Shown here: positions 45,946 through 57,552 of the stretch, one piece after another
Layout of the letters: each line of letters starts with the position of its first letter
How positions within the stretch are numbered: the stretch's first letter is position 1
Origin: Isoetes taiwanensis
Taxonomy: Eukaryota > Streptophyta > Lycopodiopsida > Isoetales > Isoetaceae
Length of the DNA stretch: 64,000 nucleotides
Direction: 5' to 3'
Assembly: GCA_021234155.1 (NCBI GenBank)
Contig: JAJEKV010000004.1
Coordinates: 22,052,141-22,116,140 of the forward strand
Made by a program: the position numbers and the translations under genes
Notes under the pieces: generated by a model
The model's database searches: none
Seen by the model: only the letters and a program-made list of their open reading frames with translations
Told to the model about the DNA's origin: nothing

Positions 45946-47304
45946 TCGGCTAAAGATATGAGATTTCTTTTGAAGCCCGGTACATAAAGTACATGTGCTA
46001 TATCCCTGGACCGATCAGCAAACTGAAGTGTTATAGTTCCAGTACCAACAATCTTCAACCCAGAGGCTATACCACTTACAGTCCTTCCATGCTCTTCCTC
46101 CTTGTACTCTTTGAGCCATTCCTTGTTATTTGTCATCACATGAGTTGCAGCAGAGTTTAGGATCCACACTTTTTCTGTATCTCCATTTGCTGCTAGTGCA
46201 GATGCTTCAGCCACTAGCCCTTGAGGCTTGTTTCTGTTAGCCTCATCTTCATCCTCAGATGCATCTTCACTTTCAGATGTGTGATCTTCCCATCTTGTGC
46301 CAAGAAAGCTCTTGTACACGTGGAAGACATCTTGCTTGGACTTGTTTCTATGCATGATAGCCATGTTGGCCTTAGGATCTTCATCAAGAATGGCCATATT
46401 AGCTTCAGATTCACTTTCTTCCCCATCATCTGATTTATTCTCACTTTCCTCAGCCATATGTGCACCAGAAGTGTGCCTATTACTCCATTTTTTTTCTGGA
46501 AGAGACGTTTTGGATTTTCCTTGTTTCTTTCCCTCCTTTTCCTTGCTAGCTTTTATCGCCTCCAGCCTTTCTTTGAGTGACAATTCCCCGGAGATGTGAC
46601 CCTTCTTTCCACAAGTCCAACATTCAAAATCTTTCCTTGCAGGCCTGGCTTTTGCTATAAAGGCAGACTCATCTTCTTCTTTCTTCAACAAATTTGAAGC
46701 CTGTAATACTGCACTTATCACAGCTTCACTTCTCAAGATGCCACTTTGGCAGCCCATGGCTTGTTTAATTGAATCATAAGAGCTGGGAAGACTGGCCAGA
46801 ATTGCCATAGCCAGATCTTCATCATTGATTGTATGCTTCAATGCTCCCAATTGGTCAGCCAGACTCTCCATATTGCTGATATGATCAGCGGGGTCCTCCC
46901 CATCTTTTATTTTTGTACTGAAGAAATTCTGCCATAAGAATAGTTTCTGGGAGGTGTTACATGTCTTGAAGGTCTTCTTAAGACATTCCCACCCTTCTTT
47001 AGCCGTTTCTTTGAGCCTTACTAACGAGATCTGCCCGTCTTTCAATCCAAACATCATTGATGTTTTTGCTCTATTATCTTTCTTTTTCCATGCAGATAGA
47101 AGAGCAATCACCCGCCGCACTGGAGCAGCCTCTCCCTCATTCCCATTTACTACTTCAAGAACTTGGGGCTTTGGTTCATCCCCAATCGACGACTTCCCAT
47201 ACATCTCTTTCTTCAAGAATCGCTTGCATCTTCCAAAACCACACCGCGGGCATTTGAACGATCCAATTTTTCCATGTTCTTGAGATCCATTTGAGTTTCG
47301 CCAT
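45894..47304 (-). pseudogene. Copia gag and protease
   Basis: The 490-codon open frame from 47366 includes LTR and primer-site sequence. The likely gag start is the ATG at 47304 (MAKLKWISRTWKNW, then ILEERDVWEVVDW) in another frame, so a frameshift lies near 47180. The capsid-like part holds LFLWQNFFSTKIKDGEDPAD and LAMAILASLPSSYDSI. The zinc knuckle is CWTCGKKGH without its last cysteine. The protease site reads WILNSAATHVM instead of the usual ILDSGATHHM, so the catalytic aspartate is replaced by asparagine. Confidence 0.9.
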
Positions 47305-47346
47305 CTCCGGGTCACTGATTCACACAACTCTGTCTCTTGTTTCAGA

Positions 47347-47358
47347 GCTCTGATACCA
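47347..47358 (-). other. Primer binding site (tRNA-iMet)
   Basis: TGGTATCAGAGC on the minus strand directly follows the 5' LTR. It is complementary to the 3' end of initiator methionine tRNA, the standard copia primer. Confidence 0.93.
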
Positions 47359-47544
47359 TGAAACAATCTTGATCAGAAAGGAACACAAGCAAATGCAAAG
47401 AATAAGGTGCCCATCCCGTGGGTTCTCCTTCATATTTATGGTATGTACAACGAATAATACAAGCAATTAATGCCCACTCTTTCTGTTACATTAATTGCTT
47501 CAGGTGCAACGATTAGAAGCAGAATCTTAGCCATCATTTCAACA
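47359..47544 (-). repeat. 5' LTR of the copia element
   Basis: 186 bp, TG...CA, near-identical to 42732-42916. It is followed outside the element by ATTTC, the target duplication. Confidence 0.93.
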
Positions 47545-47549
47545 ATTTC

Positions 47550-48285
47550 CCCATCTGTTTTGCTGCAGCCTAGGGTACGCTGTTTTTTCTTCCAGGTCCT
47601 TTTTCTAGTCTTTCTGTTACTTTAAAGCAATGCGTCGGATATGGAATTTTCTATCTGATGGTACCACTCTAGATGTTCGCCACTCAGCTATAAAGATTGT
47701 ACCACTCAGCTGTTGTGATTTCCAGTTAACTGATTGATGGAGCTTTCCAGTTAACTGATTGTTGTGATTTCCGGATAAGGGAAAGGCCTCCTGGCCTATT
47801 TTTGCCCAGGAAAGCGGGCCGACGCGACCGGGCAGAAAACAGGGCAGTAGGCCTTTGCATTAACGTAAAGGTACCTGCTGGACCACTCGACGTCGCCGCC
47901 ATGTGTAACCCAAGATCGAAAAAACAACTAATGTCAAGTAAAAAACGTAAAGGAGAGTAAAAGTTTACGAACGCCAGGCAAAAAACGTAAATCGAGTAAA
48001 AATTTTGGACGACTTTCGTGGTTTGGAAAGAGGACACGCGGTCACACATCTATTGGATAAAATGGTCAATGTGGGACAACCGCCCTTACGCTTAACGGAA
48101 AAGACGACCGAGCCAATCCAAATTTGTCCTCCATTCAATTGGGCGACATCGCGGTCCCTCGCTTTTTTTTCAAAAATCGCAAGGATTTTACTCTCCGCTC
48201 GGCCATTTTTACCCCGCGCTCGCTTTTTTCTTACTCAGATTCACTGCTTTTACCGGCTGTTTCGATTTTTATCACCACGCGGGCA
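47550..48285. other. Anonymous sequence between the copia and foldback elements
   Basis: No gene is seen. TTTCCAGTTAACTGATTG occurs twice near 47718-47761. A phrase with AAAAAACGTAAA and GAGTAAAA recurs at 47940 and 47982. The first 170 bp could be the far side of the interrupted LRR gene, but I read no LRR there. Confidence 0.35.
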
Positions 48286-48837
48286 CCATTAGGGGATTTT
48301 TGAGATCATAAAAGGGCCTTCTAAGAATTGCTGACTAAGCTATATGAACTACCAATCAGAAAACAGAACTGGTAATCCAGTCAACAAAACAGTTATAACT
48401 AACTCACTGGATCACATTTTCTAGCATAAGTGTTGATAGAAAAGTCCAAATAAGCTCTTGTTTGGTGCAATAGATAGATCTCATTGAGATCTTTCCAACC
48501 TTGGGTGGTTTGCATATCTTTTAGCCCCGTAGGATACTAAAAAATGGTAAAATCCATATTGTTTGGAGTTTTGACAATCATAAATGGTTAAAATATGTGC
48601 AAAGCACCTAAGGTTGGAAAGATCTCAACGAGATCTATCTATTGCACTAAACGAGAGCTCATTTGGACTTTTCTATCAATAGTTATGCTAGAAAATGTGA
48701 TCAAGTGAGTTAGTTATAACAGTTTTGCTGACTGGACCCGTCAGGCTCTGATTTCTGATTGGTAGTTCATTTATCTTCATTTGCCTTAATTGGCATGTTT
48801 TGAAGGCCCTTTTTTAATCTCAAAAAAACCCTAATGG
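48286..48837. mobile_element. Foldback (long inverted repeat) element
   Basis: The segment starts CCATTAGGGGATTTTTGAGA and ends in the reverse complement of that (TCTC...CCCTAATGG). The arms, about 240 bp each, match along their length, for example GAACTACCAATCAGAAA, TTATAACTAACTCACT and AGATCTATCTATTGCAC. A centre of roughly 70 bp remains between them. There is no coding capacity. No clear target duplication is visible. It could be a foldback or MITE-like element, or a hairpin small-RNA source. Confidence 0.8.
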
Positions 48838-48867
48838 CTGGATTGGCTCCTACCGCCTTTTCCTGTA

Positions 48868-48946
48868 GGGCAAGTCCCTCCCGGCTTGATTCCTGAGGGG
48901 GGTCAAGAGGTTTCCCCTCCGGAATCAAGCCCTGAGGGACTTTCCC
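48868..48946. repeat. Short perfect-type hairpin
   Basis: Arms of about 33 bp (GGGCAAGTCCCTC...GAGGGG and CCCCTCC...GAGGGACTTTCCC) with a 13-base loop, about 30 bp from the foldback element. The arms differ at only a few positions. A transcript would fold strongly. Confidence 0.8.
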
Positions 48947-50289
48947 TTATTCTGATTGATGGTCTTTGTGACCTAAATATTTAATTCGAAGTTCCTAATC
49001 ACATTTGAAATTTGCTGCTGCTGACTAGTGACTGATTTGGTTACTGCTTGTCCTACATCTAACACAGTATCACATATCACTTTCTGGCTTCATGTTTCTT
49101 GTATTAGAGTGCTGCCCTCCCTGGATATTAGAGTGCTGCCTTCCCTAGATATTGATTTATGTGGGAAAGCATCCTAATTTTTAAGTTTTATTTCAAGCAT
49201 ATTATATTAAGCTTCATGGGGTAGAGGAGAATAATATTTTATATGATGGTTAACATGCAGATTAATCAGAAAACATCTCTTAAGGCTGTGCTTTTCTTGG
49301 CATATCAAAGCTTTGGACTTCTATATGGGGACCTTAGCGTTTCACCATTATATGTCTTTCAAAGCACATTTCCAAGTTTGCACCAAAATGACGATATCTT
49401 TCCAATGTTACTACATTTCTAGGTCACCAAATTTTTTCCATGTCACCTTATCATACATTTGACGCCTCATCACTTACCTTGCCACGTCACCTTCACCCTT
49501 AAAACAACTAATTGTGCAACAAGTTTTCACTATGTGTTCCTTACACAACTAATCCAAGATTGCCATCGCATTACTTCATATTCCATCACTTATAATTTTG
49601 TCACAATGCCTTGAGATATTGTTTGAAGGATATTATTACGATTTGAGATATTGGTTTGAAGGATGTTAGGACTTCAGATAATTCCTTCGTTTGGCCATGA
49701 TTGACAAAAGCACGCGGACTTCAAGTTCTTGTGAGGCATCAATCTCTATGGTGCTGAAATGTGAGAAAGTTGTTCAAGGAATAACTATTGAAGAAAAATG
49801 TTAAGCAATCTCGTATAATAGATATGTTATCCTAAAGGGCATATGACATTTGTGAAGCTGGAGCAAGGGAGCACTTCTAGAATGCTGGATGAGAAGAAAT
49901 TGTCGTTGTCATTTTGGCTTGCCTTAAATATATGTCTATTGTGATGCGTTATACCTTTTAGAAGAGTGATATTAGAGAGCTCATTTAAAGGCAACATACA
50001 TTTATAGTGATTTAGGATTTAACGGCTCCTTTAGGACATGTAACAATCCTCCATACCTTAGACACTGATGAATTCTTGGTAGATTTTGAGCAAGTAGAAG
50101 CTTTAAATTATTTGCATGGCTGACTGGTTGCATTATCATCCTAAATTACCACGCTTGTGCCAACAAAAGAGATTGGCCATTTGAACCATTGAGAGGTACG
50201 TCTAATTGCCCTCTCCCCAAAAACTCCAAAACCTTCTTTGAGTTATACTGCCCACAAGATTGATTATGTCTAGTTTCTAAGTTACAAAG
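48947..50289. other. Anonymous sequence
   Basis: No gene is seen. A segment at 49610-49735 (CCTTGAGATATTGTTTGAAG and following) is related to 54119-54204, a dispersed repeat of about 100 bp. TATTAGAGTGCTGCC occurs twice near 49103 and 49127. Confidence 0.4.
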
Positions 50290-50492
50290 TTGTTTCAAGA
50301 TGGTGCTAGAATATCGCCATATGATGCAGATATCCACAGAGTGTTGGGTCTACTCTATAAATATGTATCCCGACAATATGACAAGGCTATACAAGCATTT
50401 CAAATTGTACTAGAATTGCCAAGGGACTATTCACTACGCAACATATTAGGAGCTACACGGGCAAACAATGCACAAAATTTAGATGCAATTCA
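50290..50492 (+). pseudogene. PEX5 TPR-domain fragment
   Basis: The 68-codon frame reads DGARISPYDADIHRVLGLLY, then QYDKAIQAFQIVLELP, then RDYSLRNILGATRANNAQNL and DAIQ. This follows the TPR region of the peroxisomal import receptor PEX5 (DADVHIVLGVLYN.SREYD.AI..FQ.AL.L...DYSLWN.LGAT.AN). PEX5 carries PTS1 proteins into peroxisomes. Only about 1.5 TPR units are present and conserved tryptophan and lysine positions are changed. Nothing of the rest of the gene is nearby. Confidence 0.75.
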
Positions 50493-50777
50493 GTAATTGT
50501 AGTTGTCACTTTGTTACAATTGCTTCTCTTTTGAACCAACAGAACTTTATTCATTTTTATGTTTGGGTCATTATAGCCTAACAATGTTCGAGCATGGACG
50601 AATATGGACATTGGTCACGCCAACCATAAGTTGTTCCATTTCGCTCAACTTGATGCCATGCCCCAAAACATTTTCATGTAGATATAAATGCTTGAATCCA
50701 AAGTCTCAAACTTTTGACTTTTTAGACTAGTAGTTCGTCATCATACTCACACAACTTATAGGAGGCATATATGATAT

Positions 50778-50876
50778 ATGATGCCAAATGGGTTCTCTTC
50801 CAATACCAGCAAAATAGACATGTACATCTATGGTGTCCTACTTCTTGAGGTGACCGCAATGTGCAGATGCCCTCAC
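50778..50876 (+). pseudogene. Receptor-like kinase fragment (subdomain IX)
   Basis: GFSSNTSKIDMYIYGVLLLE followed by V.A...CP resembles the D.YS.GVLLLE....G..P segment of plant receptor-like kinases. Only about 30 residues match. It lies about 290 bp after the PEX5 fragment in the same orientation. Confidence 0.4.
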
Positions 50877-51438
50877 ATAGATGAACCTGGAGCCAGAGAG
50901 AAGCACGAACGCCATGGCTTAGAAAGGCCTAGCCTCAGACACAGACGATGTAATGACTGATGTACAGATGCAACCAGGCTTCCATATGGATTCTCACAGC
51001 CATGCAAAGCAGGGTCCATCCCCCTTACATTATCCGGATGAAGACAGAGGCCTGAATTTGCATGTAGTAGGGATACTTGAGGGAGGACCTTTCTCGGATA
51101 CTAAACAAGCTGCACACTTTCTCACAGATATTATGCACATTCAGCAACCTAGTATCATCACAACCCGAAGAGTTAAGGCCTAAAGACCGGATCGACCTCG
51201 TCCTATTGTGGTATAGTTCAAGACCGCTCAGGACAGACTGTATGTCCTTCAGACGACAGCCACCTGAAGAATACTAGTTTTTCAATCCAGGAGAATCTGT
51301 CCCCGATACAAACTGACCAGGCGACGACGGAAGTTGTGCAAAGTACGCGAGGCTAGGCTACAAAAAAAGGTGGGCAAACAGGGGAGGCACAACTATCATT
51401 TGTGACCACTAGCCTCATAAACCTTGGTTGGACGATAT
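50877..51438. other. Anonymous sequence
   Basis: Overlapping plus-strand ORFs (50953-51183 and 51077-51277) match nothing I know. The last bases are the LINE target site. Confidence 0.4.
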
Positions 51439-53194
51439 TCATTGTTTCTTTGTTTTTTTTTCTTTGAAGGACGACAATCTATTATCAAGAAAAATCAAGA
51501 TACATACAAGGGACCTGTGACATGGGACTCAAAACCTAGAGGACGAAATAGTCCGCTAAGCAAAACCACCATACACAGTATATACTCACACTCCTTGTGC
51601 CACCTTGAGGCGTTTAATGGCCTCATCACAATCAACATGGTCTACCACATCGAGATGAGCATCAACACATCGAGATGAGCATCAACAGACATCAAATTAT
51701 CATGCCACTGAATAGAACGAGGCGGGATAGCCTCGTGAGATGACATAACAGACTTCTTCCTTGCCGCCTTCTTCCAATTGACCTGCTGCCATGACTCTTT
51801 TGCGCACAGAAGATTAGGACCATCAGCCATAACAACCTCAGAAACATGAGAGGAAGAAGCATCAACATGGAGAGAAGAATGAACTACAGTACTGGATGAT
51901 GGCGCTAAAGGCGACAATCGCCGGAACTGGAATTAGAGCATCTTCCATGAATGAGGAGTGCGACACAACTGGTAAAGGTTGATCATGAAAAGATGAAGAA
52001 GTAACAATGGGAGCGTGAGCCTGAGAAGAAGGTTGAACAGATGCCTGAGATGCACGAGTGCCTCGACGAAAGCTAGCAAAAGCCTCTTTGTCAGGAAACA
52101 GACGGGCTAATTCTGGACCATTCAGAAGCTTAAGACCCAACTTCTTATACCAAGGCCCACTTTTCACCACTACACAATCTGGTAAAGCCGAGTCCACTGG
52201 CATTGAGACACAAATCCTCGGACCATTCATGATGGAATGTGAGATATGAACCCCAAGACCAGTTGCAATTGCAACTAGAAATTGATGAGCCATTAGATCA
52301 GGAGGAAGATTAGGTATCGAGAACCAACAAGGCATCTTTAATGCGCGAACCATATCTGGTGTAAAACCAGGAGAGTAATACTGATACATCATATACTCCC
52401 CACCAAGTGGATCAATCCCTCTTGATACCAAAGAGTCCACTGCATCACTACTTTCAAACATAATAAGAACAAAGTTTTTCGCCAACAACTAAAGGCGTCT
52501 CAAAAGCCGAGATAGCTAAATACGGAACCGTGAAAAATCCAAATAGCCACCAGTAAAATAACCAAGGATTGCACATGAGGATAGGTTCTCAGCACACTTA
52601 ATATGAGCTTGATGGTCCACCTCAACCACAGGAATACCAGAAGCTTCAACTACATCCTGACAGCCAGACTGGTAAAATATATCATCTGGAGGCAATCGTT
52701 GTTGAAGCTGAGTCTGTCGAGCTTTCAATGTGTCCAAGATTGCGGACAACTCATCCTTATTCCCTTCAGACAATACCTATAAAGTAGCTGCTACCCTTGC
52801 CTTTCTAGATGCACTAGATATATCTTTACAAAGCCAATCACTAAATCTTTGATATGAAATTTTTGTAACAGAATCAGATGACTTCCAAGCACTATCATTT
52901 GCCTGGGGCTGAGCACCTACATTAGGACTAGATTCTGTACCTGTTTGATGCAAATTCCCATTAACTTCCACTCCCTTACTCGCAGCGCCTTGCAAGGGAG
53001 GAAAATCCCTTTCTTCAAGAACCCCTGGAGCAATCACCAACGATGGCAAAGAACTTTCAACTGAATTATTTACCTCTTTTTGCACCATATCTGGGGGATC
53101 ACGTATCATCAAACTGGCGGTAGCTTCACGCCGTTTTGCCGCAGCCTTAGAAGCTGAGCAATATCTGTCTTCCCCATCTCATTGTTTCTTTGTT
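51439..53194 (-). mobile_element. 5'-truncated, internally deleted L1-type LINE with target duplication
   Basis: TCATTGTTTCTTTGTT occurs at 51439-51454 and 53179-53194, a 16-bp target duplication. On the minus strand the element runs from inside ORF1 (near 53178) to a short poly(A) tail next to 51455. The 3' end resembles plant L1 ends (DEAIKRLKVAQGV, stop, a GATAATAGATTGTCGTCCTT tail). Nearly all of ORF2 is missing; ORF1 joins the ORF2 end near 51640, where a 19-bp phrase (ACATCGAGATGAGCATCAA) is duplicated. Confidence 0.85.
51642..53166 (-). pseudogene. LINE ORF1 protein (DUF4283-type)
   Basis: From 53166 down the frame reads CSASKAAAKRREATASLMIR, then ERDFPPLQGAASKG (the FPPL motif typical of plant L1 ORF1), then NFVLIMFESSDAVDSLVSRG, MPCWFSIPNLPPDLMAHQFL and AIATGLGVHISHS, which fit the DUF4283 RNA-binding domain. 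One frame is used from 53166 to 51862 and is broken by three stops (near 52777, 52513 and 52489). A frameshift near 51900 leads to the C-terminal part (ESWQQVNWKKAARKKS). No zinc knuckle is seen. Confidence 0.75.
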
Positions 53195-53348
53195 GTTTCT
53201 TTCCTATTCTGTTCTTTTGTTTTAACAAGGCTTAGTCCCATGTTCCCATGTCCTATTTTATTTGGGCCTCTGTTCTGTTGGGGCTCATGCCCTTTTTTTT
53301 TCTGTTCTAGTTCCATAACTCGATTGGGTTCCTGTGGACATTAAAACT

Positions 53349-53440
53349 CTCATCTCATCTCATCTCATCTCATCTCATCTCATCTCATCTCATCTCATCT
53401 CATCTCATCTCATCTCATCTCATCTCATCTCATCTCATCT
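53349..53440. repeat. Pentanucleotide microsatellite (CTCAT)n
   Basis: About 18 perfect units over 92 bp. It lies about 155 bp outside the LINE target duplication. Confidence 0.98.
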
Positions 53441-55598
53441 GTTAACCTATAATAAGGGACATGAATTGTAACATAAGATGGGATCATGATATATAATTAG
53501 ATAGTTGCAAAGCTACGTAAACTATTAATCCTGCATGTCGCCCAGAATATGAGAGCAAGGGATAAATGTTATTAAAAATAATATCAATGTGTTATTGTAA
53601 CAGGCACTTCTATTAACCTATATAAGGGAAGACCATTGTATTATAAAAAGGAATAGTGATATTAGATAGGGTCGAGACATATCAAAAGGAGACGAGGTCG
53701 TGACTACAAAAGATATTTCTAATTTATCGGAAGCGCTTTTTATATGTTTGAAGGGAGCAATATATTATGAAAAAGGGGGAGACAATGCAACGATGAACAA
53801 AGGCCCATTGACTATTATTAAGGAAGGACACTAGTAGGGGAGGCAACGATCATGTGTATGGAGAGGGGGAGGGAAAGGAGAAGGGAAAGGGAAGAAGTCC
53901 ATTTGTTACAACACTGACCATCTGTTAGTAGCCGACCATACAACAGACAAGCAGACAATGACCACGTAGTCGACCAGTTGTCTTGTGGTATTGATTAGAA
54001 GGGAGACAAGAAGTTGGAGAAGCCACGTGTTATACTGAAAGCCGCAAATTCAATAGAGAAGGAGCCCAATGACCAATTGCCAGAATCAAATCTAGTTTGT
54101 GATTATTGATCCAGAAAGACCTTGAGATATTGTTTTGAAGGATATTAGGCCTTGAGAGATTGCCTTTGGTACTTGTGATAAACCAGAAGACTCGAAGTTG
54201 CTATGGAATGTTGCCGACCACATAATAAGCAAGAAGTTTGGGGTGTATTATTGTTTGGGGTGTGTAAGATTTTTTGGGGATCATTGGGGGATATCCCATA
54301 TGAGGCATTCTGGGCCATTCCCTACAAAATAAGATGGGGTCAAACGACCACATTTGGATTTTTCCATAAATTTGTGATACATGACCACTATGAATAGCAA
54401 ACTGAAAGAATTGAATTGAATTGAATTGGGTTTTAACGTCCTCGGAAACTAGATTCAACATACTAAAAGATGAGGTAGAGCCTAGGGAGGTGAACCCTGG
54501 CAAGGTTTCCATGCTGGTCAAGTGAGGCCATCATACCGTACAAAGGGACCGAAGCCAGCTAACAGATCCAGCAAGATAGTCTCAAACGGACAAAGGCAAA
54601 TAAAATATGAAGCATGTGAAGAAGGCAATGCATTATATTTGCAGCAAGGAAATAGTGTTCCATCTATGTAGAGAAAATAAAATATGAAACATGGGAAGAA
54701 GGCAATGCCTTATATCTGCGCCAACAAAATAGTGCTCCACGTGTGAAGAGGCCATTGCAGTTCACATCTTCCAAACGTGTCTGACATACAACAGTTAGCA
54801 AAACCAAATCACATTCACTAGAATAGAACAATAGTAACTAAATTAACCATTGATGGATCAACTTAGGTTGAGGCTTACAACGTCGTGGCTATCTATACAA
54901 GAAACAGAAAATCTGTTAGCCTCTCCTAACCTTGTCAAATGCATGGTTTGCTTTAGCTAAAATTTCCACAAGCAACAAGCCTGACCACTTTATGATGCAA
55001 CGGAAGAGCAAAACGGCCAGGAAACCAAACTCTGAGCATAAACAATGCCCAATCCAACTAGAGATAAAATCACCAGCCCTGTAAAACCAATTCCAGATGC
55101 ACCTATCTACTCTTTGCTGCTGAGGAAGAGAAAAGAAACACGATGTGCAAAGAAAAAACCAAACCAACACGCAAAACCAAATTCAACCTGTACAAATGGC
55201 TGAAGCAATCCAATCCTGAACTCTAAGAAACCCATGTGCCCAGGCGCACGCGACGACACAGCTCCCCGAAGATCCTGCGCCAAAAAAATTTAAACCCTAA
55301 CACAAACACAACATACTCCTTTTCGACCATAACTTAGGAGCCCCCGTCACCAACATATGCTTCACCCATACTAATACTACTTGAAACCATACGGTATAAA
55401 CATATGGTTTAAAAATTGGGATGTTTTATAATAGTCTCCAATACGATAGGAGCCTTTAGTTTGTCTAGAACTTTTACTCCAATGACAATGACGAACGGAT
55501 ACAGATCAGGCGGATCGGAGAGGCCCCAAGTCACGTCTAGGAGCTGCATGAAGCTATGCCTCTGTTAGAAATGTAGACTCAAGAATCCAGCTGGTATA
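53441..55598. other. Anonymous sequence
   Basis: No gene is recognised. A purine tract lies at 53861-53897. Bases 54119-54204 are related to 49610-49735. A phrase with AAATAAAATATGAA.CATG.GAAGAAGGCAATGC occurs at about 54599 and 54666. A minus-strand 84-codon ORF at 54916-55170 and a 106-codon one at 54201-54521 are unrecognised. Confidence 0.4.
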
Positions 55599-56478
55599 AT
55601 GATTCCTAACTCAACATGGTGGGATCACGACGCAAGGAACAAGTGGGCTTTGTTGGCAAGCATCCACAAATCGAGGGCTGTGGTGAGGAACTGCATTTGC
55701 AAATGCGAGAGGTGTGTAATTGTGAATCCCAATGGTTTGTCATTTAAACATGCAGATTATGTAAGACATTTGCGGACAGAAAATGTAATTCTTGGTTTCA
55801 ACCAGGACCATGACATGGATAAAGACAGGAATGAAGATTGCGATGCAATGCAGTTAGAAGAATTTGCACACCTCACTCGCACCGTGGTGGACCAAGAAAC
55901 ACAACATGGTAATTCAGGTAATAGTGATACTTCTGAGATTCATGTTGCTGGCAATTAGAGGAAATTAGTGGTGGTCCCGAGCCTTTGATCTCTATGGAAG
56001 AACAGTTACATGATTTTTCTGATCCTGAGATTTTTGTTGCACCTGAAGATGAGTTAGATAGAGAGGAATACAGGGAGGAAAATGATGATGCCCCCAGGGT
56101 TTACAAAGTAGAAGACATTGCAGATGCAGCACTAGAAGATAAAATTCTCCTGGCTATTTTGGAGCTGGAGAATGTCTTTGAGATGCACTCGGTCTCGGAC
56201 AGCTTAAAGAACGCCATTCTTAGGATCTTATTCACTGGTAACAAAGAATGTAGCCTGGCCGCCTTGCTTTCTCGAAAGGGTAACTGGATGGCCTGATCAA
56301 TGGTCTGAAAGTTCCCTCTAGTTCAAAGACCATGAAACGATTTCTAATCCAGTTGGGTCTCACGCCAATTCAACGTTATGCAATCTGCTACCACAGAGAG
56401 GGATTTGAAGGAGAGAAGAAGCATGTCTTTGGTGCAGCGGAGGACGATGAGAGTGTGGTTACTTGCACAAATTTTTAG
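55599..56478 (+). pseudogene. CACTA/TNP-like transposase N-terminal remnant
   Basis: The first frame contains RNCICKCERCVIVNP, then KHADYVRHLRTE, which resembles a C.C..C...Y..HL zinc region of plant transposase-associated domains. After a stop at about 55956 come an acidic stretch, then DKILLAILELENVFEMHSVS, and in another frame VPSSSKTMKRFLIQLGLTPI followed by AICYHR. This order (zinc region, helical region, P.S.KT..FL..LG, C) recalls the front of TNP2-like transposases. The catalytic part is absent. The match is weak and by memory. Confidence 0.35.
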
Positions 56479-57552
56479 TGCTGCCCGATTTACTTGCATC
56501 AATTGGCTTGCCAAGCCAATCAGCTCGCAACCTCAAGCTGTGAAGTAAATTCCAACAAAGTGAAGGCACAAACTTATGGCTCCCTATATGGTGCAAATAG
56601 AACATGAAGTGTTGTTGATGATATTTGCAATTTTTACAATGATATTTAAGTAATTGCATACTTAAAGCTCAAATACCCTAAGCAACCTTTTCAATCATTG
56701 GTCCTTTTCTACAAGAATTGACATTTTAACCATCTCAACTTGTAATGGGCTTAATCACTCATTCCACTTCCATCTATATGAAACAAATCCTCTTATTATT
56801 TGAATTATAAAACGTCAGAGATTTAAATCATGCCCTCAAGCTTCCAGGTAACATCGATGGTTTTGACATTCAAAAGTATCATGACTGTGTGTGCGTTGAT
56901 GCATTTTCTTGAAAGAACGTTAAGCCAATGTACAATCGATACATGCACATACCCTTGAACGTCTTCCTATTTGAACATATCATGTTATCATACTTGGAAA
57001 ATGTCACCTTTGTAATATGTTTAGCTTCATTTAACATTTTCAACTATAACCTATCTAAAGTGTCACATTTGCATGAGCATGCCCATAACTTTAGCCATGG
57101 AGAGTTGCTTCCTTTTCTGCCTTTAAATCTCGTTATGAGATTAGACCCATGCAGAGCTCAGCTTTGTTCTATCTAATAAGAAGTTAGTAGTGTTTTTGTT
57201 TAAAAAGGTGCCTAAAAACATCATAGCAGAAGCCTCATACAATGCTTTCAGATCGATTTCTGGTTTTAACCCGAAATTAGCAAGAAGAAGGTACGCAAAA
57301 GTTCTTCCACATTCCTTTTATTCGTATTATCAGCATCCATTCTCCGTTGTCTGCTGCCAGGACATGACAGAAAGTCCCAGGTTTTATAAGGATCTAGTTA
57401 GTTCTACGGTGGCAATAAGCAAAGTCATTCGGGCTGAAATTGATAAGGGTGCCCTGGATCAGTTTTGGCAAACAAGAGGAACGATGCTTGATAAAATAGT
57501 CTTTCTTACAATTTTAATTTTTTTGCTGCAACCCAGAAGCTTTACCAAATGG
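56479..57552. other. Anonymous sequence with one unrecognised ORF
   Basis: The plus-strand frame at 57190-57555 (121 codons; NPKLARRRYAKVLPHSFYSY and VISKVIRAEIDKGALDQFWQ-like) has ordinary composition but no family I know. The rest shows nothing. Confidence 0.35.

Larger units (their letters stand above)
42732..47544 (-). mobile_element. Complete Ty1/copia retrotransposon
   Basis: Two direct repeats of 185-186 bp (42732-42916 and 47359-47544) begin TGTTGAAATG and end TTGTTTCA on the minus strand. A tRNA-iMet primer site follows the 5' LTR. ATTTC flanks the element on both sides (42727-42731 and 47545-47549) as a target duplication. Gag, protease, integrase, reverse transcriptase and RNase H follow in copia order. 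The LTRs differ by about five substitutions and one indel by eye, near 3%. Frameshifts and active-site changes make it non-autonomous today. Confidence 0.95.
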
